The notes beneath the pieces were generated by a model. The model was not told where the DNA came from. It made no database searches and worked only from the letters and a program-made list of their open reading frames with translations. This document shows positions 1 through 4,644 of a stretch of DNA of 6,511 bases, in pieces. Origin of the DNA: Caulobacteraceae bacterium (GTDB taxonomy: Bacteria; Pseudomonadota; Alphaproteobacteria; Caulobacterales; Caulobacteraceae); NCBI GenBank assembly GCA_020852035.1, contig JADZBR010000365.1:1-6511 (forward strand), read 5' to 3'. Made by a program: the position numbers and the translations under genes. Every line of letters starts with the position of its first letter. The stretch's first letter is position 1.

Positions 1-154
1 CCGCCGAGGAGGCCCGCCCGCCTTCGGCGCTCCGGCTAGGCTCTAACAGAGCCGCCAACCGGAAGCTGAAAGCCAACGACCGGCGCGGAGCGTTCGATCT
101 TCGCCGAAACGGTTACTACTCCCATCGCTCCGGGCGAGGCCCGGCGCTCCGCAC

Positions 155-190
155 CCCTCCCCAACCTCGCCGGCGACCCCGGCGGGAGGG
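155..190 (+). repeat. GC-rich two-part inverted repeat in the leader
   Basis: An inner stem of six base pairs, cgccgg (168-173) with ccggcg (179-184), has a five-base loop. Directly outside it, ccctcc (155-160) pairs with ggaggg (185-190), leaving bases 161-167 as a one-sided bulge. In RNA this would be a stable hairpin about 80 bases before the transporter start. There is no following T-run, so a Rho-independent terminator is unlikely. It may be a leader structure, or simply a product of high GC content. Confidence 0.3.
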
Positions 191-248
191 CGCCGGCGCG
201 TGCACAGCCAGCCCCTCTTCCGCCGCCGCCGCGTCGTGCTAGACCTCA

Positions 249-263
249 CCCCCTGATCGGGGG
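249..263 (+). promoter_or_regulatory. hairpin covering the MFS ribosome binding site
   Basis: Five C residues (249-253) are followed by the loop tgatc and five G residues (259-263), giving a perfect 5-bp all-CG hairpin. The G-run is also the core of the only good Shine-Dalgarno sequence (ggggga, 259-264), which sits 8 bases before the ATG at 273. If formed in the mRNA, the hairpin would hide the ribosome binding site and lower or condition translation of the transporter. The sequence is directly visible; the regulatory role is inferred. Confidence 0.35.
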
Positions 264-272
264 AAACGACAG

Positions 273-1946
273 ATGGCCGAAGCGACGGCGGGCGATGTGA
301 CGCCTGCGAAGAAGCCCGCCTCGACGCGCACCGTGGTGGTGGCCTCGTCCGCCGGCACCGCCTTCGAGTGGTACGACTTCTTCGTCTTCGGCACCCTGGC
401 CGCGGTCATCTCCAAGAACTTCTTCTCGGCCCTCGACGAGACCGCCGGCTTGCTGGCCGCCCTCGCGCTCTTCGGCGCCGGCTTCTTCTTCCGGCCGATC
501 GGGGCGCTGATCTTCGGGCGGCTGGGCGACATGGTCGGGCGCAAGGCGGCCTTCCTGATCACCGTCAGCCTGATGGGCGGCGCAACCTTCGCCATCGGCC
601 TTCTGCCCACCTACGAACAGGCCGGGATCATCGCCCCGATCCTGCTGGTCCTGATGCGGATCATCCAGGGCACCGCCCTGGGCGGTGAGTACGGCGGGGC
701 GGCGATCTACGTCGCCGAGCACGCGCCGGCCGACAAGCGCGGCTACCTCACCGGCTGGATCCAGACCTCCGCCGCCTTCGGCCTGGTCGGGGCGCTGGTG
801 GTGATCTGGGTGACCCGCACGATCATGGGCGAGGCCGCCTTCACCGCCCACGGCTGGCTGGGCGGCTGGCGCATCCCCTTCCTCCTCTCGTCCGGCTTGC
901 TGGCCATCTCGATCTTCATGCGCCTGAAGCTCTCCGAGAGCCCCTCCTTCCAGAAGCTGAAGGACGCCGGCGAGCATTCCAGGGCGCCCTACGCCGAAGC
1001 CTTCGGCCAGTGGAAGAACCTGAAGATCGTGCTGCTGGCGCTGATCACCTTCATGAGCGCCCAGGGGGCGGTCTGGTATGCGGCCTTCTTCTACAGCCAG
1101 GTGTTCCTCGAGCGGTTCCTGAAGGTGGCGCCCTCGACAACCAACCTCTTGATCCTGGCGATCACCCTCGCCTCGGCGCCGCTCTACGTCTTCTTCGCCT
1201 GGCTCTCCGACAAGGTGGGGCGCAAGTGGGTGATGTGGGCCGGCATGACGCTGGCGCTGGTCGCCTTCTTCCCCGCCTTCAAGGCCATGACGCCGCTGGC
1301 CAACCCGGCCCTGGCCGAGGCCCAGGCGAGGACGCCGGTCACCGTCGCGGCCGACCCGGCCAAGTGCTCGGTGCAGTTCGACCTGATCGGCAAGGCGAGC
1401 TTCGCCACCTCCTGCGACATCGCCAAGTCGGTGCTCTCCAACGCCGGGGTCTCCTACCACCTGGAGGCCGGCCCCGCCGGCGCGCCGGCCGAGGTGCGGG
1501 TGGGCGACGTCGCCGTCCAGTCCATCGAGGGCCAGGGCCTGACCGCCCCGGAGCTGAAGGCCGCCCGGGCCGGCGTCGAGACCCGGATCAAGGCCGCGCT
1601 CACCGAAGCCGGCTACCCGCTGGGCGCCGATCCCGCGCGGGTCAACTTCTGGGGCCTGTTCGGCGTCCTGATGATCTTCGTGGTCGCCGCCACCGCGCTC
1701 TACGGGCCGATGGCCGCGACGCTGGTGGAGCTGTTCCCGACGCGCATCCGCTACACCGCCCTGTCGCTGCCCTACCACATCGGCACCGGCTGGATCGGCG
1801 GCTTCGTGCCGGTCACCGCCTTCGCCATCGTGACGGCGACGGGGGATATCTACTCCGGCCTCTGGTATCCGGTGATCTTCACCGCGATCAGCGTGGTCAC
1901 CTGCCTGGCCTGGCTGCCGGAAACCAGGGGGCGGCCGATCGACTGA
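273..1946 (+). CDS. MFS transporter of the metabolite:H+ symporter (MHS) type with a large extracytoplasmic insert
   Basis: This 557-residue inner-membrane protein probably imports an organic acid, amino acid or similar small metabolite with protons; the substrate cannot be read from the sequence. Family signs: SSAGTAFEWYDFFVFG at 25-40, the MFS motif A GRLGDMVGRK at 82-91 with its second-half copy LSDKVGRK at 311-318, RIIQGTALGGEYGGA at 129-143, ELFPTRIRYTALSLPYHIG at 487-505, and a terminal LPETRG at 548-553. About twelve hydrophobic segments are present. Residues about 337-458 are a soluble, Ala/Gly-rich stretch between predicted TM9 and TM10, which puts it on the periplasmic side; this makes the protein longer than the roughly 430-450 residues usual for the family. 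The ATG at 273 is preceded by ggggga at 8-base spacing. The stop overlaps the next start by one base, so the two genes are co-transcribed and probably translationally coupled. Confident for the family, not for the substrate. Confidence 0.93.
   Translation: MAEATAGDVTPAKKPASTRTVVVASSAGTAFEWYDFFVFGTLAAVISKNFFSALDETAGLLAALALFGAGFFFRPIGALIFGRLGDMVGRKAAFLITVSLMGGATFAIGLLPTYEQAGIIAPILLVLMRIIQGTALGGEYGGAAIYVAEHAPADKRGYLTGWIQTSAAFGLVGALVVIWVTRTIMGEAAFTAHGWLGGWRIPFLLSSGLLAISIFMRLKLSESPSFQKLKDAGEHSRAPYAEAFGQWKNLKIVLLALITFMSAQGAVWYAAFFYSQVFLERFLKVAPSTTNLLILAITLASAPLYVFFAWLSDKVGRKWVMWAGMTLALVAFFPAFKAMTPLANPALAEAQARTPVTVAADPAKCSVQFDLIGKASFATSCDIAKSVLSNAGVSYHLEAGPAGAPAEVRVGDVAVQSIEGQGLTAPELKAARAGVETRIKAALTEAGYPLGADPARVNFWGLFGVLMIFVVAATALYGPMAATLVELFPTRIRYTALSLPYHIGTGWIGGFVPVTAFAIVTATGDIYSGLWYPVIFTAISVVTCLAWLPETRGRPID
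1281..1646 (+). other. periplasmic insert domain of the MFS transporter (residues 337-458)
   Basis: This segment has no hydrophobic span and lies between a membrane segment ending near FFPAF (332-336) and the next beginning near NFWGLFGVLM (458-467). By MFS topology the TM9-TM10 loop faces the periplasm. It contains two cysteines, C365 and C381, 16 residues apart, which could form a disulfide there, followed by an alternating beta-like and helical stretch ending in a predicted amphipathic helix (about 426-446). From memory, similar Cys-bearing inserts occur in other alphaproteobacterial MHS proteins; I know of no assigned function. Confidence 0.6.
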
Positions 1947-2368
1947 TGGCGGACCGGCTGGTCGAACGCGCGGGGCCGGCGGACGCCGAGGCGCTGAGCG
2001 CCCTCGACCGCCACATCGATCCGGCGTGGGTGCGGCGGTGCCTGGCGGCCGGCGAATATTTCGTGGCGCGCGAGGCGGGCGAGATCGTCGGCTTCCTTCG
2101 CTTCACCTGGTTCTGGCGGACCATGCCCTACATGGAGCTGATCCAGGTCCGCGAGGACCGCCGCCGCGACGGGATCGGCAGCCGTCTGGTCGCCGCCTGG
2201 GAGACCGCCATGCGGGCGGCGGGCGCCGAACTCCTGATCACCTCAAGCATGAGCGACGAGCCCGGGCCGCAGGTCTGGCATCGCCGCAACGGCTTTTCGG
2301 AGAGCGGCGAGCTCACCTTCGGCCGCCTGCAGCAGACGCCGGAGGTCTTCTTCGTCAAACCGATCTAG
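1946..2368 (+). CDS. GNAT family N-acetyltransferase
   Basis: A 140-residue cytoplasmic protein with a single GNAT fold, near the usual length. It should transfer an acetyl group from acetyl-CoA to an amine of unknown identity. Motif A is visible as VREDRRRDGIGSRLV (68-82), containing the R-x-x-G-x-G acetyl-CoA pyrophosphate loop (R73, G76, G78). Motif B/C appears as WHRRNGF (111-117), the common 'Y/W-x-R-x-GF' ending. The strand EIVGFLRFTWF (46-56) fits the beta hairpin before motif A. Its ATG shares one base with the transporter TGA (TGATG), and there is no separate ribosome binding site, so translation likely depends on re-initiation after the transporter. The stop TAG lies in a CTAG shared with the convergent modB stop. 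The substrate cannot be predicted, and the pairing with the transporter does not prove a shared role. Confidence 0.9.
   Translation: MADRLVERAGPADAEALSALDRHIDPAWVRRCLAAGEYFVAREAGEIVGFLRFTWFWRTMPYMELIQVREDRRRDGIGSRLVAAWETAMRAAGAELLITSSMSDEPGPQVWHRRNGFSESGELTFGRLQQTPEVFFVKPI
2365..2368. other. shared CTAG carrying both stop codons of convergent genes
   Basis: The palindrome CTAG gives TAG on the plus strand (2366-2368, end of the GNAT gene) and TAG on the minus strand (2367-2365, end of modB). The two coding regions therefore overlap by four bases with no spacer, so there is no room for a terminator between them and each transcript must run antisense into the other gene. Confidence 0.9.
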
Positions 2369-3060
2369 CGCCCGCCCCGCGCCACCCTGAGCGCCAGCCG
2401 GCCCGCCGCGTCGGAGGCGACCACGGCGACCACCGCCAGCGCCGCCGCCGCGGCGCAGAGCATCAGGGCCCGCCCCTCGGCGCCCGGCGTCTGCACCGCC
2501 CCATAGATCGCCGAGGGCAGGGTCAGGGTCTCGCCGGGGATCGCCGCGACGAAGGTGATGGTCGCGCCGAACTCGCCCAGCGCCTTGGCGAAGCCGAGGA
2601 TCGCCGCCGCCGCCAGCCCCGGGAAAGTCAGCGGCACGGTGATGCGGATGAGCCGCACCCAGCGCGCGGCGCCCAGGGTGACGGCCGCCTCGTCCACCTC
2701 GCGGTCGATGGCCTCCAGCGCCACCCGGATCGGCCGCACCATCAGCGGGAAGGCCATGATCGCCGCCGCCAGGGCCGCGCCGGTCCAGTCGAAGGCGAAG
2801 ACGATCCCGATCTTCTCCAGCGCCGCGCCGACGGGGCCGCGGCGCCCGAACAGGAGGAGGAGCACATACCCCGTCGCCACCGGCGGCAGCACCAGCGGGA
2901 GCGTGACCAGCGAATCCAGCACCACCCGTCCGGCGAACCGCCCGCGCACCAGCGCCAGGGCGGCCAGGAAGGCGAACGGCAGGGCGGCCAGGGTGGCGAC
3001 GGAGGCGACCTTCAACGACAGGAGGATCGCCTGCCAGTCCTGCGCCGTCAGCGCCGTCAC
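2365..3060 (-). CDS. modB: molybdate ABC transporter permease ModB
   Basis: A 231-residue inner-membrane permease, close to the length of E. coli ModB. With a ModA binding protein and a ModC ATPase it would import molybdate. About five hydrophobic segments are seen (roughly 11-38, 49-71, 92-110, 145-172, 198-216). The ABC permease coupling loop is present as EAAVTLGAARW from 124 with conserved G130 and P143. ModB/NifC-type signatures include FPLMVRPIRVALE (104-116), ALGEFGATITF (160-170), IPGETLTLPSAIY (174-186) and QTPG (190-193). The GTG start is chosen because the protein then begins, as homologs do, with a short polar stretch and WQAILLSLKVA. That GTG overlaps the upstream TGA as GTGA, and no good ribosome binding site precedes it, so translational coupling is likely. 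No modA or modC is adjacent: the upstream gene is siroheme-related and the downstream neighbour is convergent. A related tungstate or sulfate role is possible but fits the motifs less well. Confidence 0.92.
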   Translation of the reverse strand: MTALTAQDWQAILLSLKVASVATLAALPFAFLAALALVRGRFAGRVVLDSLVTLPLVLPPVATGYVLLLLFGRRGPVGAALEKIGIVFAFDWTGAALAAAIMAFPLMVRPIRVALEAIDREVDEAAVTLGAARWVRLIRITVPLTFPGLAAAAILGFAKALGEFGATITFVAAIPGETLTLPSAIYGAVQTPGAEGRALMLCAAAAALAVVAVVASDAAGRLALRVARGGR

Positions 3061-3953
3061 GTCTCGGGCGCCGCCAGGAGGACCTCGACCGCCACGCCGG
3101 AGGCGGCCAGCCGGCGGCCGTCCTCGGGCGAGAGCGCGCCGGTCACCACGCGGACCACCTGCCGGCCCTCCCGGGCCAGGGCGATCAGTTTCTCGATGGC
3201 CGCGTCGTCGCCCTTCAGCCAGACCGCGTCGCGGCGGGCCATGCGCAGCACCTCCGGGTCGGCGTCGGGATCGGGCGCCAGCACATCGGCCGCCCCGAGC
3301 GCGCGGACGGCGCGCAGGGTCAGAAGGTCCGCTGGTCCGCGCCCGGCCACGAAGCGCACCGCGCCGCGAACATCGGCGCGGGTCTCCAGCGCCTCGTCGA
3401 GCAGCCGGTCGGCGGCCTCCATGTCCCCCGCCATCGCCGCCTGGGCGGCGGGCCCGGAAAGCGCCGCGCGCAGGAAGGCGCGGCGTTCGTGCAGTTCGGG
3501 ATAGGTCTCGCGCACCGCCTCGCGGCGCCGGCGCAGCAGGGCCGCCACCCGCCCGGCGCCTTCCGGCACATGGGTCTCGATATCGTTGCGCAGCAGGGCC
3601 GCCAGCATCGGCGAGGCGCCCGCGGTGCCGATGGCCGCCACCACCTCGCCGCGGTCGACCACGGCGGGGGTGTAGAAGTCGCAGAGGTCCGTGTGGTCCA
3701 CCACGTTCAGCAGCACGTGCGCCGAACGCGCCGCCGCCGCCGCCTGCTGGATGAACAGCGCATCGTCCGAGGCCACGAAGGCGGCGACCGCGCCGGCGTA
3801 GGCGGCCGGCAGGAAAGCCTCCGGCGCGGTCAGCCGTTTCACCGTCGCGGGCGAGCCGTCGAACAGACGCGCCTTGGCCTCGGCCATGTCGCCGGCACCG
3901 GCGATCACCACCGTGCGGCCCGCGAGCGGCAGGAAGGCGGGAAAGGCGTTCAT
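3057..3953 (-). CDS. cysG: siroheme-synthase-like protein: precorrin-2 dehydrogenase domain with a shortened SUMT-like C-terminus
   Basis: A 298-residue protein expected to carry out NAD-dependent oxidation of precorrin-2 to sirohydrochlorin and ferrochelation to siroheme, the cofactor of assimilatory sulfite and nitrite reductases. Residues about 1-195 match the CysG N-terminal half: an NAD-binding loop VVIAGAGDMAEAKARL (15-30), FVASDD (59-64), NVVDHTDLCDFYTPAVVDRG (83-102, with D86 at the expected catalytic Asp position) and IGTAGASPMLAALLR (108-122). Residues about 199-298 resemble only the first part of a uroporphyrinogen-III methyltransferase (GPADLLTLRAVRALGAADV, then ARRDA and GRQVVRV) and lack the later SAM-binding and catalytic parts, so methylation is not expected. 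The ATG at 3953 is chosen because homologs start just before the FLPLAGR stretch; the 38 codons upstream look unlike the family. It has no strong ribosome binding site. Its end overlaps modB by four bases, so it is the first gene of a two-gene unit. Confidence 0.85.
   Translation of the reverse strand: MNAFPAFLPLAGRTVVIAGAGDMAEAKARLFDGSPATVKRLTAPEAFLPAAYAGAVAAFVASDDALFIQQAAAAARSAHVLLNVVDHTDLCDFYTPAVVDRGEVVAAIGTAGASPMLAALLRNDIETHVPEGAGRVAALLRRRREAVRETYPELHERRAFLRAALSGPAAQAAMAGDMEAADRLLDEALETRADVRGAVRFVAGRGPADLLTLRAVRALGAADVLAPDPDADPEVLRMARRDAVWLKGDDAAIEKLIALAREGRQVVRVVTGALSPEDGRRLAASGVAVEVLLAAPET
3060..3359 (-). other. degenerate half SUMT domain (residues 199-298)
   Basis: In full CysG the methyltransferase half has about 240-250 residues. 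Here only about 100 remain. The glycine-rich opening VGAGPGDPELLTL of the family is reduced to VAGRGPADLLTL, and the GGDPFVFGRG loop is replaced by VTGALSPEDGRRL. The residual pattern (LTLRAVRALGAADV, PEVLRMARRDA, LAREGRQVVRV) still shows descent from the SUMT fold. This looks like a C-terminal deletion with decay, retained in frame as part of the protein. Confidence 0.6.
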
Positions 3954-4032
3954 GGCCGCTGGATAGGCGATTGCCTTCCGCCTGTCTTGCACCTTCGCCG
4001 CGGGCGCGAGGGCGGGCTTGTCTCCAGGGCAG

Positions 4033-4050
4033 AACGGTGTGAACACTGTT
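4033..4050. promoter_or_regulatory. probable repressor operator (imperfect 18-bp inverted repeat)
   Basis: The half sites aacggtgt (4033-4040) and acactgtt (4043-4050) are inverted repeats with one mismatch and a 2-base centre; the right part also contains the perfect short palindrome aaca-c-tgtt (4042-4050). It stands out as AT-rich dyad symmetry in a GC-rich spacer, 31 bases before the start at 4082. AACA/TGTT dyads of this sort are common for TetR-family repressors, but the regulator is not in the window and its family is a guess. Confidence 0.45.
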
Positions 4051-4072
4051 AGGATCGAAACGCCCACGTCGG

Positions 4073-4077
4073 GGAGG
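4073..4077 (+). promoter_or_regulatory. ribosome binding site of the [2Fe-2S] subunit gene
   Basis: A strong ggagg core inside ggggaggcgag lies four bases before the ATG at 4082 and supports that start. It is the clearest Shine-Dalgarno sequence in the window, in contrast with the weak or absent sites of the two minus-strand genes. Confidence 0.75.
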
Positions 4078-4081
4078 CGAG

Positions 4082-4555
4082 ATGGCGATCACCCTTCGGA
4101 TCAACGGCAAGGCGGTGACCATCGCCGCCGCGCCGGATACGCCGCTCCTCTGGGTGCTGCGCGACGAACTGGGGCTCACCGGAACGAAGTATGGCTGCGG
4201 GGTCGCCCAGTGCGGGGCCTGCACGGTGCTGGCGGGCGGCGCGCCGATCCGATCCTGCATGACGCCCGTCGAGGCGTTGCAGGACCAGGACGTCTCGACC
4301 ATCGAGGGCCTGGGCGGGATCCACCCGGTGCAGCAGGCGTGGGTGCGCCACGATGTGCCGCAGTGCGGCTACTGCCAGTCGGGCCAGATCATGTCGGCGG
4401 TGGCCCTGCTGGACGCGACGCCCAGGCCGGACGATGCGGCCATCGACGCGGCGATGAGCGGCAACATCTGCCGGTGCGGCTCCTATCAGCGGATCCGCGC
4501 GGCCATCAAGGACGCCGCGTCCGCTCCTGCGGCGACGTCGGAGACCGCCGCATGA
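4082..4555 (+). CDS. (2Fe-2S)-binding small subunit of an isoquinoline 1-oxidoreductase/aldehyde oxidase type enzyme (IorA-like)
   Basis: A 157-residue iron-sulfur subunit of the xanthine oxidase superfamily, the usual size for IorA-type subunits (about 150-160). It carries two [2Fe-2S] clusters that pass electrons from the molybdenum centre of the large subunit to an outside acceptor. The N-terminal ferredoxin-like domain (about 1-75) has the plant-type cluster cysteines C39, C44, C47 and C59 in YGCGVAQCGACTVL...SC. The C-terminal helical domain (about 80-145) holds C95, C98, C130 and C132 in QCGYCQSGQ and NICRCGSYQRIR, so all eight ligands are present. There is no signal peptide of its own; it would leave the cytoplasm, if at all, bound to the large subunit. 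The stop overlaps the next start as ATGA. No FAD-domain subunit lies between or before the two genes, as expected for the two-subunit IorAB type. Confidence 0.95.
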   Translation: MAITLRINGKAVTIAAAPDTPLLWVLRDELGLTGTKYGCGVAQCGACTVLAGGAPIRSCMTPVEALQDQDVSTIEGLGGIHPVQQAWVRHDVPQCGYCQSGQIMSAVALLDATPRPDDAAIDAAMSGNICRCGSYQRIRAAIKDAASAPAATSETAA

Positions 4556-4644
4556 GCCGGATGCTGCAGGACGCGGACGGCGCCACCCGCCGCGAGGTGA
4601 TCGTCGCCGGCGCGGCGGCGGGCGGCGCGCTGCTGGTCGGCTGC
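4552..4644 (+). other. twin-arginine signal peptide with lipobox in the large subunit (residues 1-31)
   Basis: The n-region ends in T12-R13-R14-E15-V16-I17, close to the S/T-R-R-x-F-L Tat pattern. A moderately hydrophobic Ala/Gly-rich h-region follows (16-29), and L28-V29-G30-C31 matches the bacterial lipobox [LVI][ASTVI][GAS]C. The protein would thus be exported folded with its cofactors and partner subunit, then lipidated at C31. The deviations from the Tat consensus (V instead of F, no K) leave some doubt. Tat-like leaders are familiar in IorB-type subunits; the lipobox is the less usual part. Confidence 0.55.

Larger units (their letters stand above)
1..272. other. non-coding leader upstream of the MFS transporter gene
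   Basis: I see no supportable gene here. All three plus frames reach a stop before the transporter, and the one fairly long open stretch (frame 3, about positions 3-239) encodes an Arg/Pro/Ala-rich string without recognisable family features. The minus-strand frame 43-249 is likewise Arg-rich and resembles nothing known to me. The region holds several GC-rich inverted repeats: 39-53 (ggctct/agagcc with a 3-base loop), 155-190 (two-part stem) and 249-263 (over the ribosome binding site). None is followed by a T-tract, so none looks like a standard intrinsic terminator. The promoter of the MFS-GNAT unit should lie here, but I cannot fix its position. Confidence 0.6.
3954..4081. promoter_or_regulatory. 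divergent control region between the cysG-modB unit and the Mo hydroxylase genes
   Basis: These 128 bases separate two divergent start codons and must contain the promoters of both units. Besides the inverted repeat at 4033-4050 and the ribosome binding site at 4073-4077, there is a GC-rich stretch without clear structure at about 3995-4017. A TTGTCT hexamer at 4018-4023 could be a -35 element reading rightward, but no convincing -10 follows at 16-18 bases, so I do not place a promoter exactly. Confidence 0.6.

Noticed and set aside
39..53. 6-bp inverted repeat ggctct/agagcc as a terminator of an upstream gene
   Set aside because: The stem is short with a 3-base loop and is followed by gccgcc rather than a T-run; no upstream gene end is recognisable in the window.
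238..245. gctagacc, close to the Caulobacter housekeeping -10 consensus GCTANAWC
   Set aside because: Seven of eight positions fit, but there is no TTGAC-like -35 element 10-14 bases upstream, so a promoter cannot be supported from this alone.
43..249. 68-codon minus-strand open frame in the leader
   Set aside because: Arg-rich product with no recognisable family, no ribosome binding site that I can see, and it overlaps the structured leader of the transporter.
246..1778. 510-codon minus-strand open frame opposite the MFS transporter
   Set aside because: Low-complexity Gly/Asp/Glu/Arg composition typical of antisense frames in high-GC DNA; the plus-strand MFS motifs are clear.
2026..3504. 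492-codon plus-strand open frame crossing GNAT, modB and cysG
   Set aside because: It spans a gene on its own strand and two on the other and encodes an Arg/Pro/Ser-rich sequence with no known domain; the three real genes explain the region.
3954..4067. Upstream start for the siroheme gene, adding 38 residues
   Set aside because: The added residues do not resemble the family N-terminus, and the extension would place the dyad operator inside the coding region; the ATG at 3953 fits homologs.
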